Shown here one piece after another: positions 45,100 to 54,402 of a DNA stretch of 64,000 nucleotides; within the stretch, counting starts at the first letter, position 1; each line of letters begins with the position of its first letter. This DNA is from Streptomyces roseicoloratus (GTDB lineage Bacteria; Actinomycetota; Actinomycetes; Streptomycetales; Streptomycetaceae): positions 1 through 64,000 of the forward strand of contig NZ_SDOY01000062.1 of the NCBI RefSeq assembly GCF_004117935.1. The letters run 5' to 3'. The translations under genes and the position numbers were made by a program. Below the pieces are notes generated by a model, which saw only the letters and a program-made list of their open reading frames with translations, made no database searches and was not told the DNA's origin.

Positions 45100-47073
45100 A
45101 TGACGAAGCCATCCCTCCCCGATCTCCTCCACGCCGCCGTGACCGCCGTCGGCGGTGTGGAGCGCCCCGGCCAGGTCGCCATGGCCGAGGCCGTGACCGA
45201 GGCCATCGACGACGGTTCTCACCTCCTCGTCCAGGCCGGCACCGGCACCGGAAAGTCCCTCGGCTATCTCGTTCCCGCCCTCGCGCAGGGAGAGAGGGTC
45301 GTCGTCGCGACGGCGACGCTGGCGCTCCAGCGCCAGCTCGTCGAGCGCGACCTGCCGCGGACGGTCGACGCACTGCACCCGCAGCTGCGCCGCCGCCCCG
45401 AGTTCGCCATGCTCAAGGGCCGGTCGAACTACCTGTGCCTGCACCGCCTCCACGAAGGCGTGCCGCAGGACGAGGAGGAGGGCCTCTTCGACCCCTTCGA
45501 GGCGGCGGCCCCCACCAGCAAGCTCGGCCAGGACCTGCTGCGGCTGCGCGACTGGTCGGACGAGACGGAGACGGGCGACCGCGACGACCTCACGCCGGGT
45601 GTGTCCGACCGGGCCTGGGGCCAGGTCTCGGTCTCCTCGCGGGAGTGCCTGGGTGCGAGCAAGTGCGCGTACGGGGCGGAGTGCTTCGCCGAGGCGGCCC
45701 GTGAGCGGGCCAAGCTCGCCGAGGTCGTCGTCACCAACCACGCGCTGCTCGCCATCGACGCGATCGAGGGCGCGCCGGTGCTGCCGCAGCACGAGGTGCT
45801 GATCGTCGACGAGGCCCATGAGCTGGTCTCCCGGGTGACCGGGGTGGCCACCGGTGAGCTCACGCCGGGCCAGGTGAACCGGGCGGTGCGCCGCGCGGCG
45901 AAGCTGGCCGACGAGAAGGCCGCCGACCAGCTGCAGACCGCGGCCGAGGGCTTCGAACGGCTGATGGAGCTGGCGCTGCCGGGCCGCCTCGAGGAGATCC
46001 CGGAGGACCTCGGGTACGCGCTGATGGCGCTGCGCGACGCCTCGCGCGCGGTGATCACGGCCCTCGGCAACACGCGCGACCGTTCGGTGCAGGACGAGGA
46101 CGCCGTCCGCAAGCAGGCCCTCGCCTCGGTGGAGACGGTCCACGGCGTCGCGGAGCGGATCACCCAGGGCTCGGAGTACGACGTCGTCTGGTACGAGCGG
46201 CACGACCGCTTCGGCGCCTCGCTGCGGGTCGCGCCGCTCAGCGTCTCGGGCCTGCTGCGGGAGAAGCTGTTCGCGGACCGCTCGGTGGTGCTGACCTCGG
46301 CCACGCTGAAGCTGGGCGGCGACTTCAACGGGGTGGGCGCCTCGCTGGGGCTGGCCCCCGAGGGCAGCCACGGCGAGGACATGCCGGTCTGGAAGGGCAT
46401 CGACGTCGGCTCGCCCTTCGATTACCCGAAGCAGGGCATCCTCTACGTCGCCAAGCATCTGAACCGGCCCGCGCGGGACGGCGAGCGCGGTGACATGCTC
46501 GACGAGCTGACGGAGCTGATGCAGGCCGCCGGCGGCCGCACGCTCGGGCTGTTCTCGTCGATGCGCGCGGCCCAGCAGGCGGCCGAGGAGCTGCGCACGA
46601 GGATTCCCGAGCTGCCGATCCTCCTCCAGGGCGAGGACACCCTCGGCGAGCTGATCAAGAACTTCGCCGCCGACCCGAAGACCTGTCTCTTCGGCACCCT
46701 CTCGCTGTGGCAGGGCGTGGACGTCCCCGGGCCGAGTTGTCAGCTGGTCGTCATGGACAAGATCCCGTTCCCGCGCCCGGACGACCCGCTGATGAGCGCG
46801 CGCCAGAAGGCCGTCGAGGACGCCGGGGGCAACGGCTTCATGGCGGTGGCGGCGACCCACGCGGCGCTGCTGATGGCGCAGGGCGCCGGCCGTCTCGTAC
46901 GGGCGACGGGGGACCGTGGCGTGGTCGCGGTGCTGGATCCGCGGCTGGCGACGGCGCGGTACGGCAGCTACCTGAAGGCCTCGCTGCCGGACTTCTGGTA
47001 CACGACGGACCGCAACCAGGTGCGGAAGTCCCTGGCGGCCATCGACGCGGCGGCCAAGGCCGCGGAGGCGTAG
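45100..47073 (+). CDS. dinG: DinG-family ATP-dependent DNA helicase
   Basis: A 657-residue superfamily 2 5'-3' helicase of the XPD/DinG type, likely acting on R-loops, flaps or damaged forks. Walker A is [13 protein letters not shown]. The iron-sulfur cysteines lie in [11 protein letters not shown] and in [13 protein letters not shown]. The DEAH box is VDEAHEL, and the C-terminal helicase motifs include [28 protein letters not shown] and the [14 protein letters not shown] motif VI. No exonuclease domain. It is convergent with lexA; I see no SOS box before it. Confidence 0.92.
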   Translation: MTKPSLPDLLHAAVTAVGGVERPGQVAMAEAVTEAIDDGSHLLVQAGTGTGKSLGYLVPALAQGERVVVATATLALQRQLVERDLPRTVDALHPQLRRRPEFAMLKGRSNYLCLHRLHEGVPQDEEEGLFDPFEAAAPTSKLGQDLLRLRDWSDETETGDRDDLTPGVSDRAWGQVSVSSRECLGASKCAYGAECFAEAARERAKLAEVVVTNHALLAIDAIEGAPVLPQHEVLIVDEAHELVSRVTGVATGELTPGQVNRAVRRAAKLADEKAADQLQTAAEGFERLMELALPGRLEEIPEDLGYALMALRDASRAVITALGNTRDRSVQDEDAVRKQALASVETVHGVAERITQGSEYDVVWYERHDRFGASLRVAPLSVSGLLREKLFADRSVVLTSATLKLGGDFNGVGASLGLAPEGSHGEDMPVWKGIDVGSPFDYPKQGILYVAKHLNRPARDGERGDMLDELTELMQAAGGRTLGLFSSMRAAQQAAEELRTRIPELPILLQGEDTLGELIKNFAADPKTCLFGTLSLWQGVDVPGPSCQLVVMDKIPFPRPDDPLMSARQKAVEDAGGNGFMAVAATHAALLMAQGAGRLVRATGDRGVVAVLDPRLATARYGSYLKASLPDFWYTTDRNQVRKSLAAIDAAAKAAEA

Positions 47074-47109
47074 CGGGGGGCGTGGGTTCGGGGGGCCGGG
47101 CGCACGGCA

Positions 47110-47144
47110 GGGCCCCGGGACCGGCGCAGTGGGTCCCGGGGCCC
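47110..47144. terminator. dinG/lexA bidirectional terminator
   Basis: GGGCCCCGGGACC (47110-47122) pairs perfectly with GGTCCCGGGGCCC (47132-47144) across a 9-base loop, between the convergent dinG and lexA stops. Confidence 0.78.
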
Positions 47145-47167
47145 GGTTCAGGGCCGGCGAGGCGGGG

Positions 47168-47956
47168 TCACACCCGCCGGAGCACGGCGACGACCTTGCC
47201 GAGGATGGTGGCCTCGTCACCGGGGATCGGCTGGTACGCCGCGTTGTGCGGCAGCAGCCAGACGTGACCGTCCTCGCGCTTGAAGCGCTTGACCGTGGCC
47301 TCGCCGTCGAGCATGGCGGCGACGATGTCGCCGTTCTCGGCGACGGGCTGGCGGCGGACCGTGACCCAGTCGCCGTCGCAGATCGCGGCCTCGATCATGG
47401 AGTCGCCGACCACCTTGAGGACGAACAGCTCGCCGTCACCGACGAGCTGCCGGGGCAGCGGGAAGACGTCCTCGACGGACTCCTCCGCCAGGATGGGGCC
47501 GCCTGCCGCGATCCGGCCGACCAGGGGGACGTAGGAGGCGGCGGGCTTGCCGGTGGTGTCGGTCGGCTGGGTGCTGGGCTGGTCCGAGCCGCGGACCTCG
47601 TACGCCCGGGGACGGTGCGGGTCGCGGCGCAGGAAGCCCTTGCGCTCGAGGGCCATGAGCTGGTGTGCCACGGAGGAGGTGCTGGAGAGGCCGACGGCCT
47701 GGCCGATCTCGCGCATCGACGGCGGGTAGCCGCGGCGCTGCACGGAGTCGCGGATGACCTCGATGACGCGGCGCTGCCGGTCGGTCAGGCCGGAGCTGTC
47801 GGCGCGGATGCCCGGAGGTCGTCCGGGAAGCGAGCGCGCGGGCCGGCCGGGCTCCTCCCCGTTCATGGCGGCGTCATTCATGGCATGCACCGGCTCGAGT
47901 CGGCCCTGGGCGCGGCCCTGGGCAGTGATGGTGGCACTGTCTGCGGTGGTGGTCAC
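47168..47956 (-). CDS. lexA: LexA SOS repressor
   Basis: A 262-residue repressor of the DNA-damage response. After a Streptomyces-type N-terminal extension of about 55 residues comes the winged helix ([39 protein letters not shown]). The self-cleavage Ala-Gly bond is in [10 protein letters not shown], the catalytic Ser in VGDSMIEA and Lys in EATVKRFKR. RecA-ssDNA stimulates cleavage. The GTG at 47956 was chosen; ATG codons at about codons 26 and 31 are possible alternatives. An SOS box lies 68 bp upstream, so it represses itself. Confidence 0.95.
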   Translation of the reverse strand: MTTTADSATITAQGRAQGRLEPVHAMNDAAMNGEEPGRPARSLPGRPPGIRADSSGLTDRQRRVIEVIRDSVQRRGYPPSMREIGQAVGLSSTSSVAHQLMALERKGFLRRDPHRPRAYEVRGSDQPSTQPTDTTGKPAASYVPLVGRIAAGGPILAEESVEDVFPLPRQLVGDGELFVLKVVGDSMIEAAICDGDWVTVRRQPVAENGDIVAAMLDGEATVKRFKREDGHVWLLPHNAAYQPIPGDEATILGKVVAVLRRV

Positions 47957-48023
47957 GTCGGCGGCCCCTCTCGAATGGTCTCCCTGGCTGGCACAACGGT
48001 AGTGGCTTTCGAAAGGTTGCGCC

Positions 48024-48035
48024 AAACACACGTTC
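48024..48035 (-). promoter_or_regulatory. LexA (SOS) box upstream of lexA
   Basis: On the minus strand, GAACGTGTGTTT preceded by TC matches GAAC-N4-GTTC with one mismatch in the second half. Position before lexA fits autoregulation. Confidence 0.78.
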
Positions 48036-48337
48036 GAGTGAAAATTTGCAGTTCGCCTTACGTGTGCCCATGGGTGGGTGTATATGCAGACCCCGGGGCC
48101 CTTCTCAAAACGGTCATTACGGTAACGTTCGACGTCCGGTCGACCGGCGTGGAAGCGACGGTTCCGCTCGGGCCCCGCGGCCGGCCGGGCGCTCGCCGAG
48201 GGTGCCCTCCCAGTTTCGCACCGGCCCCCCCCGGGATCCGTGGCGCCGCGCCCTTCCCGTACCCTCGTGGCCGGTCGTGGGCGCCCCGCGAGCCCGCTGG
48301 ACGGGCGACACGCGCGTGGTGCCGGAAATGCGGGCCA

Positions 48338-48384
48338 ACCCAAGATCTAGTGGTTGTATGGCATCAGCCACCCACAAGTAGTGG
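48338..48384 (+). promoter_or_regulatory. Pair of NrdR boxes upstream of nrdR-nrdJ
   Basis: The 16-mer ACCCAAGATCTAGTGG at 48338-48353 fits the NrdR consensus acaCwAtATaTwGtgt closely. A weaker second site ending TAGTGG is at 48369-48384, exactly 31 bp (three helical turns) downstream, the spacing known for tandem NrdR boxes. A TATGCT -10-like element is at 48427-48432. The remainder of the 549-bp lexA-nrdR gap shows no gene. Confidence 0.8.
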
Positions 48385-48505
48385 TCGAGCAGGGATCCCC
48401 GGTCGGCCGGAGCCGCTCGGATCGCCTATGCTGGTGGTCGCTTCGCAGGGCCTCGAAGGGCCGGGCGGGGCTATTCAGTCGTGCCATGAGGGAGGGTCGG
48501 AACCA

Positions 48506-49015
48506 ATGCACTGCCCCTTCTGCAGGCACCCCGACAGCCGCGTCGTCGACAGTCGTACGACCGACGACGGGACGTCGATCCGCCGCCGCCGCCAGTGCCC
48601 CGACTGCTCCCGTCGTTTCACGACGGTGGAGACGTGTTCGCTCATGGTGGTCAAGCGGTCCGGGGTCACCGAACCCTTCAGCCGTACCAAGGTCATCTCC
48701 GGCGTGCGCAAGGCGTGCCAGGGACGGCCCGTCACCGAGGACGCCCTCGCCAAGCTCGGCCAGCGGGTCGAGGAGGCGGTGCGCGCCACCGGGAGCGCCG
48801 AGCTGACCACCCACGACGTGGGTCTGGCCATCCTCGGCCCCCTGCAGGAACTCGACCTCGTCGCCTACCTGCGCTTCGCGTCCGTTTACAAGGCTTTCGA
48901 CAGCCTCGAAGACTTCGAGGCCGCCATCGCGGAACTCCGCGAGCGGCCTCCCGCCGAGGGCGGTGGCGCCGGGGTGACCCCCGGGGTCCCCGTCCCCGCC
49001 ACCGCCGCCGAATAG
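48506..49015 (+). CDS. nrdR: Transcriptional repressor NrdR
   Basis: A 169-residue nucleotide-sensing repressor of ribonucleotide reductase genes. The zinc ribbon has CPFC and CPDC cysteine pairs within the first 35 residues. The ATP-cone follows with [28 protein letters not shown] sequence and [15 protein letters not shown]. It binds (d)ATP and in Streptomyces represses both nrdAB and its own nrdRJ operon. The ATG at 48506 is the conserved start. The last 20 residues are a Gly/Val/Pro/Ala tail. nrdJ follows after 175 bp. Confidence 0.96.
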   Translation: MHCPFCRHPDSRVVDSRTTDDGTSIRRRRQCPDCSRRFTTVETCSLMVVKRSGVTEPFSRTKVISGVRKACQGRPVTEDALAKLGQRVEEAVRATGSAELTTHDVGLAILGPLQELDLVAYLRFASVYKAFDSLEDFEAAIAELRERPPAEGGGAGVTPGVPVPATAAE

Positions 49016-49190
49016 GCCGGCGGGCCGGGCCGCGCAGGTCCGGCGACCGGCCGCCACGCGGCCCACAAGACCTGCCCCGAGCGTTCCGTGAGGCGTTCGC
49101 GGCAAGAGCACTACAGACAGCGGTACAGAAAACGGAGCCCTGGAATTTTCCGGGCGCTCCAGGGTGTTTTGCCCGTATATGGGAGGCGGC

Positions 49191-52085
49191 ATGACAGAGA
49201 CGGCGAGCGGTCCGGCACGTGGTTCCCGCGCCAAGGGAGCCAAGGCGGCGAGCAAGGGCCTGCGAATCGAACGCATCCACACCACCCCCGGCGTGCATCC
49301 GTACGACGAGGTGACCTGGGAGCGTCGTGACGTCGTCATGACCAACTGGCGCGACGGCTCGATCAACTTCGAGCAGCGCGGCGTCGAGTTCCCCGACTTC
49401 TGGTCGGTGAACGCGGTCAACATCGTCACCAGCAAGTACTTCCGCGGGGCCGTCGGCACCCCGCAGCGCGAGACCGGTCTCAAGCAGCTCATCGACCGGA
49501 TCGTGAAGACCTACACCAAGGCCGGCGAGGACTACGGCTACTTCGCCTCGCCCGCCGACGCCGAGATCTTCGAGCACGAGCTGGCCTACGCCCTCCTGCA
49601 CCAGATCTTCAGCTTCAACTCCCCGGTGTGGTTCAACGTCGGCACGCCGCAGCCCCAGCAGGTCTCCGCCTGCTTCATCCTGTCCGTCGACGACTCCATG
49701 GAGTCGATCCTCGACTGGTACAAGGAAGAGGGCATGATCTTCAAGGGCGGCTCCGGCGCCGGCCTGAACCTCTCCCGCATCCGCTCCTCCAAGGAGCTGC
49801 TGTCCTCCGGCGGCAACGCCTCCGGCCCCGTCTCCTTCATGCGCGGCGCCGACGCCTCCGCCGGAACGATCAAGTCCGGTGGCGCCACCCGCCGCGCCGC
49901 CAAGATGGTCATCCTCGACGTCGACCACCCCGACATCGAGGACTTCATCGAGACCAAGGTCAAGGAGGAGGAGAAGATCCGCGCCCTGCGCGACGCGGGC
50001 TTCGACATGGACCTGGGCGGCGACGACATCACGTCCGTCCAGTACCAGAACGCCAACAACTCCGTCCGCGTGAACGACGAGTTCATGAAGGCCGTCGAGC
50101 AGGGCGGCACGTTCGGCCTGCGCGCCCGCATGACCGGCGAGGTCATCGAGGAGGTCGACGCCAAGGCGCTCTTCCGCAAGATGGCCGAGGCCGCGTGGGC
50201 CTGCGCCGACCCGGGCATCCAGTACGACGACACGATCAACCACTGGCACACCTGCCCCGAGTCCGGCCGCATCAACGGCTCGAACCCGTGCAGCGAGTAC
50301 ATGCACCTGGACAACACGTCCTGCAACCTCGCCTCGCTCAACCTCATGAAGTTCCTCAAGGACGACGGCAAGGGCAACCAGTCCTTCGACGTCGAGCGCT
50401 TCGCCAAGGTCGTCGAGCTCGTCATCACCGCGATGGACATCTCCATCTGCTTCGCCGACTTCCCCACCCAGAAGATCGGTGAGAACACCCGCGCCTTCCG
50501 CCAGCTCGGCATCGGCTACGCCAACCTCGGCGCCCTGCTGATGGCGACCGGCCACGCGTACGACTCCGACGGCGGCCGCGCCCTCGCCGGTGCCATCACC
50601 TCCCTGATGACCGGCACCTCGTACAAGCGCTCCGCCGAGCTCGCCGCGGTCGTCGGCGCGTACGACGGCTACGCCCGCAACGCCGAGCCGCACCAGCGCG
50701 TCATGCAGCAGCACGCCGACGCCAACGAGAAGGCCGTCCGCATGGACGACCTGGACACCCCGATCTGGGCCGCCGCCACGGAGGCCTGGCAGGACGTGAT
50801 CCGCCTCGGCGCCAAGAACGGCTTCCGCAACTCCCAGGCCTCGGTCATCGCCCCGACCGGCACCATCGGTCTCGCGATGTCCTGCGACACCACCGGCCTC
50901 GAGCCCGACCTCGCCCTGGTCAAGTTCAAGAAGCTCGTCGGCGGCGGCTCGATGCAGATCGTCAACGGCACCGTTCCGCAGGCCCTGCGCCGCCTGGGCT
51001 ACCAGGAGGAGCAGATCGAGGCGATCGTCGCCCACATCGCCGAGCACGGCAACGTGATCGACGCCCCCGGCCTGAAGACCGAGCACTACGAGGTCTTCGA
51101 CTGCGCCATGGGCGAGCGCTCCATCTCCGCGATGGGCCACGTCCGCATGATGGCCGCCATCCAGCCCTGGATCTCGGGCGCCCTGTCCAAGACGGTCAAC
51201 ATGCCGGAGACGGCGACCGTCGAGGAGGTCGAGGAGATCTACTTCGAGGCCTGGAAGCTGGGCGTCAAGGCGCTCGCGATCTACCGCGACAACTGCAAGG
51301 TCGGCCAGCCGCTCTCCGCGAAGAAGAAGGAGGACGAGAAGGCCGAGGTGACCGCGAAGACCGAGGCGACGATCCGCGAGGCCGTCGAGAAGGTCGTCGA
51401 GTACCGCCCGGTCCGCAAGCGCCTCCCGAAGGGCCGCCCGGGGATCACCACCTCCTTCACCGTCGGCGGCGCCGAGGGCTACATGACCGCCAACTCCTAC
51501 CCGGACGACGGTCTCGGCGAGGTCTTCCTGAAGATGTCGAAGCAGGGCTCGACCCTCGCGGGCATGATGGACGCCTTCTCCATCGCCGTCTCCGTCGGTC
51601 TGCAGTACGGCGTGCCGCTGGAGACCTACGTCTCGAAGTTCACCAACATGCGCTTCGAGCCGGCCGGCATGACGGACGACCCGGACGTGCGGATGGCGCA
51701 GTCGATCGTCGACTACATCTTCCGCCGCCTGGCGCTGGACTTCCTGCCCTTCGAGACCCGCTCCGCGCTCGGCATCCACTCCGCCGAGGAGCGCCAGCGC
51801 CACCTGGAGACCGGTTCGTACGAGGCGTCCATCGACGATGCCGAGGTCGACGTCGAGGGCCTGGCCCAGTCGGCGCCCCGCACCCAGGAGCTGAAGGCCG
51901 TCGCCGCCCCGGCGAAGGCCGAGATCCCGGCCCCGAAGCAGGCCCACACCTCCGCGGAGCTCGTCGAGATGCAGCTCGGCATCAGCGCCGACGCCCCGCT
52001 CTGCTTCTCCTGCGGCACGAAGATGCAGCGCGCCGGCTCCTGCTACATCTGCGAGGGCTGCGGCTCGACGAGCGGCTGCAGCTGA
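49191..52085 (+). CDS. nrdJ: Vitamin B12-dependent (class II) ribonucleotide reductase NrdJ
   Basis: A 964-residue adenosylcobalamin-dependent enzyme that reduces ribonucleotides to deoxyribonucleotides with or without oxygen. Active-site features include VSACFILSVDDSMESIL, the NPCSEYMHLDNTSCNLASLN finger loop (shortened family pattern) and EATVEEVEEIYFEAWKLG-type C-terminal half. The end has redox or zinc cysteines CFSCGTKM and CYICEGCGSTSGC. GGGAGG sits four bases before the ATG at 49191; an ATG at 49164 is in frame but lacks a site. Co-regulated with nrdR through NrdR boxes. Confidence 0.96.
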   Translation: MTETASGPARGSRAKGAKAASKGLRIERIHTTPGVHPYDEVTWERRDVVMTNWRDGSINFEQRGVEFPDFWSVNAVNIVTSKYFRGAVGTPQRETGLKQLIDRIVKTYTKAGEDYGYFASPADAEIFEHELAYALLHQIFSFNSPVWFNVGTPQPQQVSACFILSVDDSMESILDWYKEEGMIFKGGSGAGLNLSRIRSSKELLSSGGNASGPVSFMRGADASAGTIKSGGATRRAAKMVILDVDHPDIEDFIETKVKEEEKIRALRDAGFDMDLGGDDITSVQYQNANNSVRVNDEFMKAVEQGGTFGLRARMTGEVIEEVDAKALFRKMAEAAWACADPGIQYDDTINHWHTCPESGRINGSNPCSEYMHLDNTSCNLASLNLMKFLKDDGKGNQSFDVERFAKVVELVITAMDISICFADFPTQKIGENTRAFRQLGIGYANLGALLMATGHAYDSDGGRALAGAITSLMTGTSYKRSAELAAVVGAYDGYARNAEPHQRVMQQHADANEKAVRMDDLDTPIWAAATEAWQDVIRLGAKNGFRNSQASVIAPTGTIGLAMSCDTTGLEPDLALVKFKKLVGGGSMQIVNGTVPQALRRLGYQEEQIEAIVAHIAEHGNVIDAPGLKTEHYEVFDCAMGERSISAMGHVRMMAAIQPWISGALSKTVNMPETATVEEVEEIYFEAWKLGVKALAIYRDNCKVGQPLSAKKKEDEKAEVTAKTEATIREAVEKVVEYRPVRKRLPKGRPGITTSFTVGGAEGYMTANSYPDDGLGEVFLKMSKQGSTLAGMMDAFSIAVSVGLQYGVPLETYVSKFTNMRFEPAGMTDDPDVRMAQSIVDYIFRRLALDFLPFETRSALGIHSAEERQRHLETGSYEASIDDAEVDVEGLAQSAPRTQELKAVAAPAKAEIPAPKQAHTSAELVEMQLGISADAPLCFSCGTKMQRAGSCYICEGCGSTSGCS

Positions 52086-52200
52086 CGCACTGACCCACTG
52101 GCACGCAGGCGCACGGACGTGGTGACGCACCGACGCGCCGAGGCACTGACGTGGTGACGCGCAGGCGCCGACGCACGGACGTGCCGACGCGCTGAAGGGT
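52086..52200. repeat. Degenerate GACGCACxGACGTGG repeats after nrdJ
   Basis: Units such as GGACGTGGTGACGCACCGAC and GACGTGGTGACGCGCAGGCG recur with a period of about 42 bp between the nrdJ stop and its terminator. Confidence 0.75.
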
Positions 52201-52214
52201 GACCGCTGGTGCGC

Positions 52215-52247
52215 GAAGGGGACCGGCCATCGAGGCCGGTCCCCTTC
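52215..52247. terminator. nrdJ terminator
   Basis: GAAGGGGACCGGCC (52215-52228) pairs perfectly with GGCCGGTCCCCTTC (52234-52247) around ATCGA. It lies between convergent genes and probably works both ways. Confidence 0.87.
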
Positions 52248-52277
52248 GTCGTGTGACCGATCGGGTCCCCCGCGCGG

Positions 52278-52835
52278 TCAGGGGTGCTGCTCGCCCATGA
52301 CGGTGCCGAAGGCGCTCGGGTCGATGTCGAAGCCTCGCAGCTGGGGCCGGAACAGCCACTCCTCGGAGCCGTCGGATTGGTCGCCCTCGCCGAACCCGTC
52401 GCGGACGAACTCGGCGACCGTCGCCGCCGTCGCGTCCGCGACGGACGCGAGCTCGTCCTCGAGCAGGTCGGTGTAGCCCTCGCGCACCCGCACGCCGGTC
52501 CGTGCCACCTGCCCGAACGTGAGCCGCCCACCCCCCTGCTGGATGGCGACGCCCACCACCACGCGCGCGTAGCGCGGCGCGAGCCTGGTGAGCTCCAGCG
52601 TCATCGACTCGTCGTAGCCGAGGCCCTGGCCCGTGCGGCTGTCGCGGTGCAGGGTGATCGTGCCGTCGGGGGAGCGGCTGTCGAAGTGCACCAGATAGGC
52701 CGGGGGGCCGTACGGGGCGTCCGCCGCGTAGACCGCCGCCACGAGGTCGAGGTCGTGTGCGGGAGCACCGGCCGGACTGGGGTCCCACTTGAGCGAGACC
52801 TCGACCTTGCCGACCCCCTTGTTGAGCCCGCTCAC
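52278..52835 (-). CDS. TerD family protein
   Basis: A 185-residue protein of the TerD family, calcium-binding stress proteins first known from tellurite resistance. Landmarks are SLKWDPS near residue 15, DLDLVAAVYAAD, GTITLHRDSRTGQGLGYDESM, the Ca-site-like D/D region, and FGQVARTGVRVREG. No other ter genes are adjacent. The family occurs in many copies in Streptomyces and is linked to development and stress. The ATG at 52835 is preceded by AGAGAGGGG at a suitable distance. Confidence 0.85.
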   Translation of the reverse strand: MSGLNKGVGKVEVSLKWDPSPAGAPAHDLDLVAAVYAADAPYGPPAYLVHFDSRSPDGTITLHRDSRTGQGLGYDESMTLELTRLAPRYARVVVGVAIQQGGGRLTFGQVARTGVRVREGYTDLLEDELASVADATAATVAEFVRDGFGEGDQSDGSEEWLFRPQLRGFDIDPSAFGTVMGEQHP

Positions 52836-52929
52836 GGTGAATCCCCTCTCTCTGTACGGTTCCTGACGCCTGAGAGCTGCTCATGGTGTCATGTGATCAA
52901 CATGTCATCGGTCGACGGGGGAGTGCCGC

Positions 52930-53754
52930 ATGTGGGGCGGGGAAGAGCTGGATCTGGACGCATATCTGGCGAGGATCGGACACTCGGGCGAGCTCGCCCC
53001 GGATCTCGCCACCCTGCGCTCCGTGCACCGGGCGAACGTCGAGACGATCCCCTTCGAGAACCTGGACGTGGCGCTCGGGCGCCGGATCCCGCTCGACGTG
53101 AAGAGCCTGCAGGCCAAACTGGTCGGCCGGCGCCGCGGCGGCTACTGCTACGAGCAGAACTCGCTGCTGGCGGCCGCCCTGGAACGGATCGGCTTCGAGG
53201 TCGCGGGACGCGGCGCCCGTAATCGCAGCCGGGGCCACGCGGACGTCGTGACGCCGATCACCCACGCGGTGCTCGTCGTCACCGTCGACGGCGAGCCGTG
53301 GCTCGCGGACGCCGGATTCGGCTGGCAGGGGCCGCTGGAGCCGGTGCCGCTGGCCGACGGCGTGCGGGTCGAGCAGGACGGCTGGGTGTTCGGTGTCGGT
53401 GTCGAGGCGGAGGGCGTCCACGTGCTGCGCGCGCTTCGCCCGGAGGGGTGGACCGACCTCTACGCCTTCGCGCCGCACACCCTGTTCCCCGTGGACTTCG
53501 AGCTGATGAACCACTACAGCTCCGGACATCCCCGGTCCCGCTTCCTCGGTCAGGTGGTGGCCCATCTGCCGGGCGCGACCGTGCGCCGGGCGCTGGTGCG
53601 CGACGGCCTGACCTCGGTGAACGTCGACGGCTCGCGTCAGGAACGCCTCGTGGATGCAGGGCAGTTGGTGGCCACCCTCTCCGAGGTCTTCGGGATCGAA
53701 CCGGACGAGGAGGAGGCCGCGGGTCTGCTGCGGGTCCACTCCGGCGAGGTCTGA
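52930..53754 (+). CDS. Arylamine N-acetyltransferase family protein
   Basis: A 274-residue NAT that transfers acetyl or similar groups from CoA to arylamines or hydrazines, or closes amides in ansamycin-type pathways. The catalytic triad is visible: Cys73 in RRGGYCYEQN, His112 in ITHAVL, Asp127 in LADAGFG. PFENLDV near residue 41 is the family motif. Length is typical. It is followed after 32 bp by a DUF4937 gene. No secondary-metabolite genes are nearby, so a xenobiotic role is more likely. Confidence 0.9.
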   Translation: MWGGEELDLDAYLARIGHSGELAPDLATLRSVHRANVETIPFENLDVALGRRIPLDVKSLQAKLVGRRRGGYCYEQNSLLAAALERIGFEVAGRGARNRSRGHADVVTPITHAVLVVTVDGEPWLADAGFGWQGPLEPVPLADGVRVEQDGWVFGVGVEAEGVHVLRALRPEGWTDLYAFAPHTLFPVDFELMNHYSSGHPRSRFLGQVVAHLPGATVRRALVRDGLTSVNVDGSRQERLVDAGQLVATLSEVFGIEPDEEEAAGLLRVHSGEV

Positions 53755-53786
53755 CGGCGGGTCGTTCCGCCCCGTACCATGGCGCG

Positions 53787-54392
53787 GTGCTGGTCAAGTG
53801 GATTCGCTGCACCGTGGTGGACCGTCGTGGGTTCGAACGGGGGCAGCGGAAGTGGGCGGGGCTGCTCGGTGAGCCGGGATTCCGGGGACAGGGCGGAGGG
53901 TGGAGCCGGCGGCGGCCGGATGTCGCCCATGTCTTCTCGTTCTGGGAGAGCCGGGCTTTCTACGACTCGTTCATGGCCCGCTCGCACGATCGTCTCGCCG
54001 CCGCTCAGGTGGGCACGTTCCGGGGCGCCCAGGTCAAACTGTTCGACCACCGCTTCGACGTGAAGACCGGCTTCGAGCCTCGGTTCGCCGACGCGGACGT
54101 CGCCCGGGTCGCGCACTGCCGGGTGCACGAGGAGCGCGTCGAGCACTTCGCCCTGATGCAGGAGAAGGTGTGGAACCCGGCGATGGCCGGGTCCCCCGGC
54201 ATGCTCAGGGGCCTGTTCGGCGAGGCGCCCGGGCACGAGTTCCTGGTCCTGTCGATGTGGAACTCGACGGCGGAACACGGCAAGTACCGCGTCGAGCGCA
54301 TCGAACGCCTCGGTCTGCGGGCGCAGACCGAGGCCGACGTCGCGGCGATGACCGGCGACGTGGTGCAGCTCGAATCCGCCTGGACGGTGTGA
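53787..54392 (+). CDS. DUF4937 (YdbC-like) domain protein
   Basis: A 201-residue cytosolic protein with the DUF4937 dimeric ferredoxin-like pattern: MLVKWIRCTVVDRRGFERGQ at the start, VFSFWESRAFYDSFMARSHD in the middle and, in the second half, EFLVLSMWNSTAEHGKYR. Both halves resemble antibiotic-biosynthesis-monooxygenase-like folds. The GTG at 53787 is the family start. It probably shares a transcript with the upstream acetyltransferase. Function unknown. Confidence 0.75.
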   Translation: MLVKWIRCTVVDRRGFERGQRKWAGLLGEPGFRGQGGGWSRRRPDVAHVFSFWESRAFYDSFMARSHDRLAAAQVGTFRGAQVKLFDHRFDVKTGFEPRFADADVARVAHCRVHEERVEHFALMQEKVWNPAMAGSPGMLRGLFGEAPGHEFLVLSMWNSTAEHGKYRVERIERLGLRAQTEADVAAMTGDVVQLESAWTV

Positions 54393-54402
54393 GGTCCGGA
54401 GG

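Noticed and set aside
48732..52130. 1132-codon minus-strand frame opposite nrdJ
   Set aside because: Low-complexity composition and full overlap with the well-conserved nrdJ gene.
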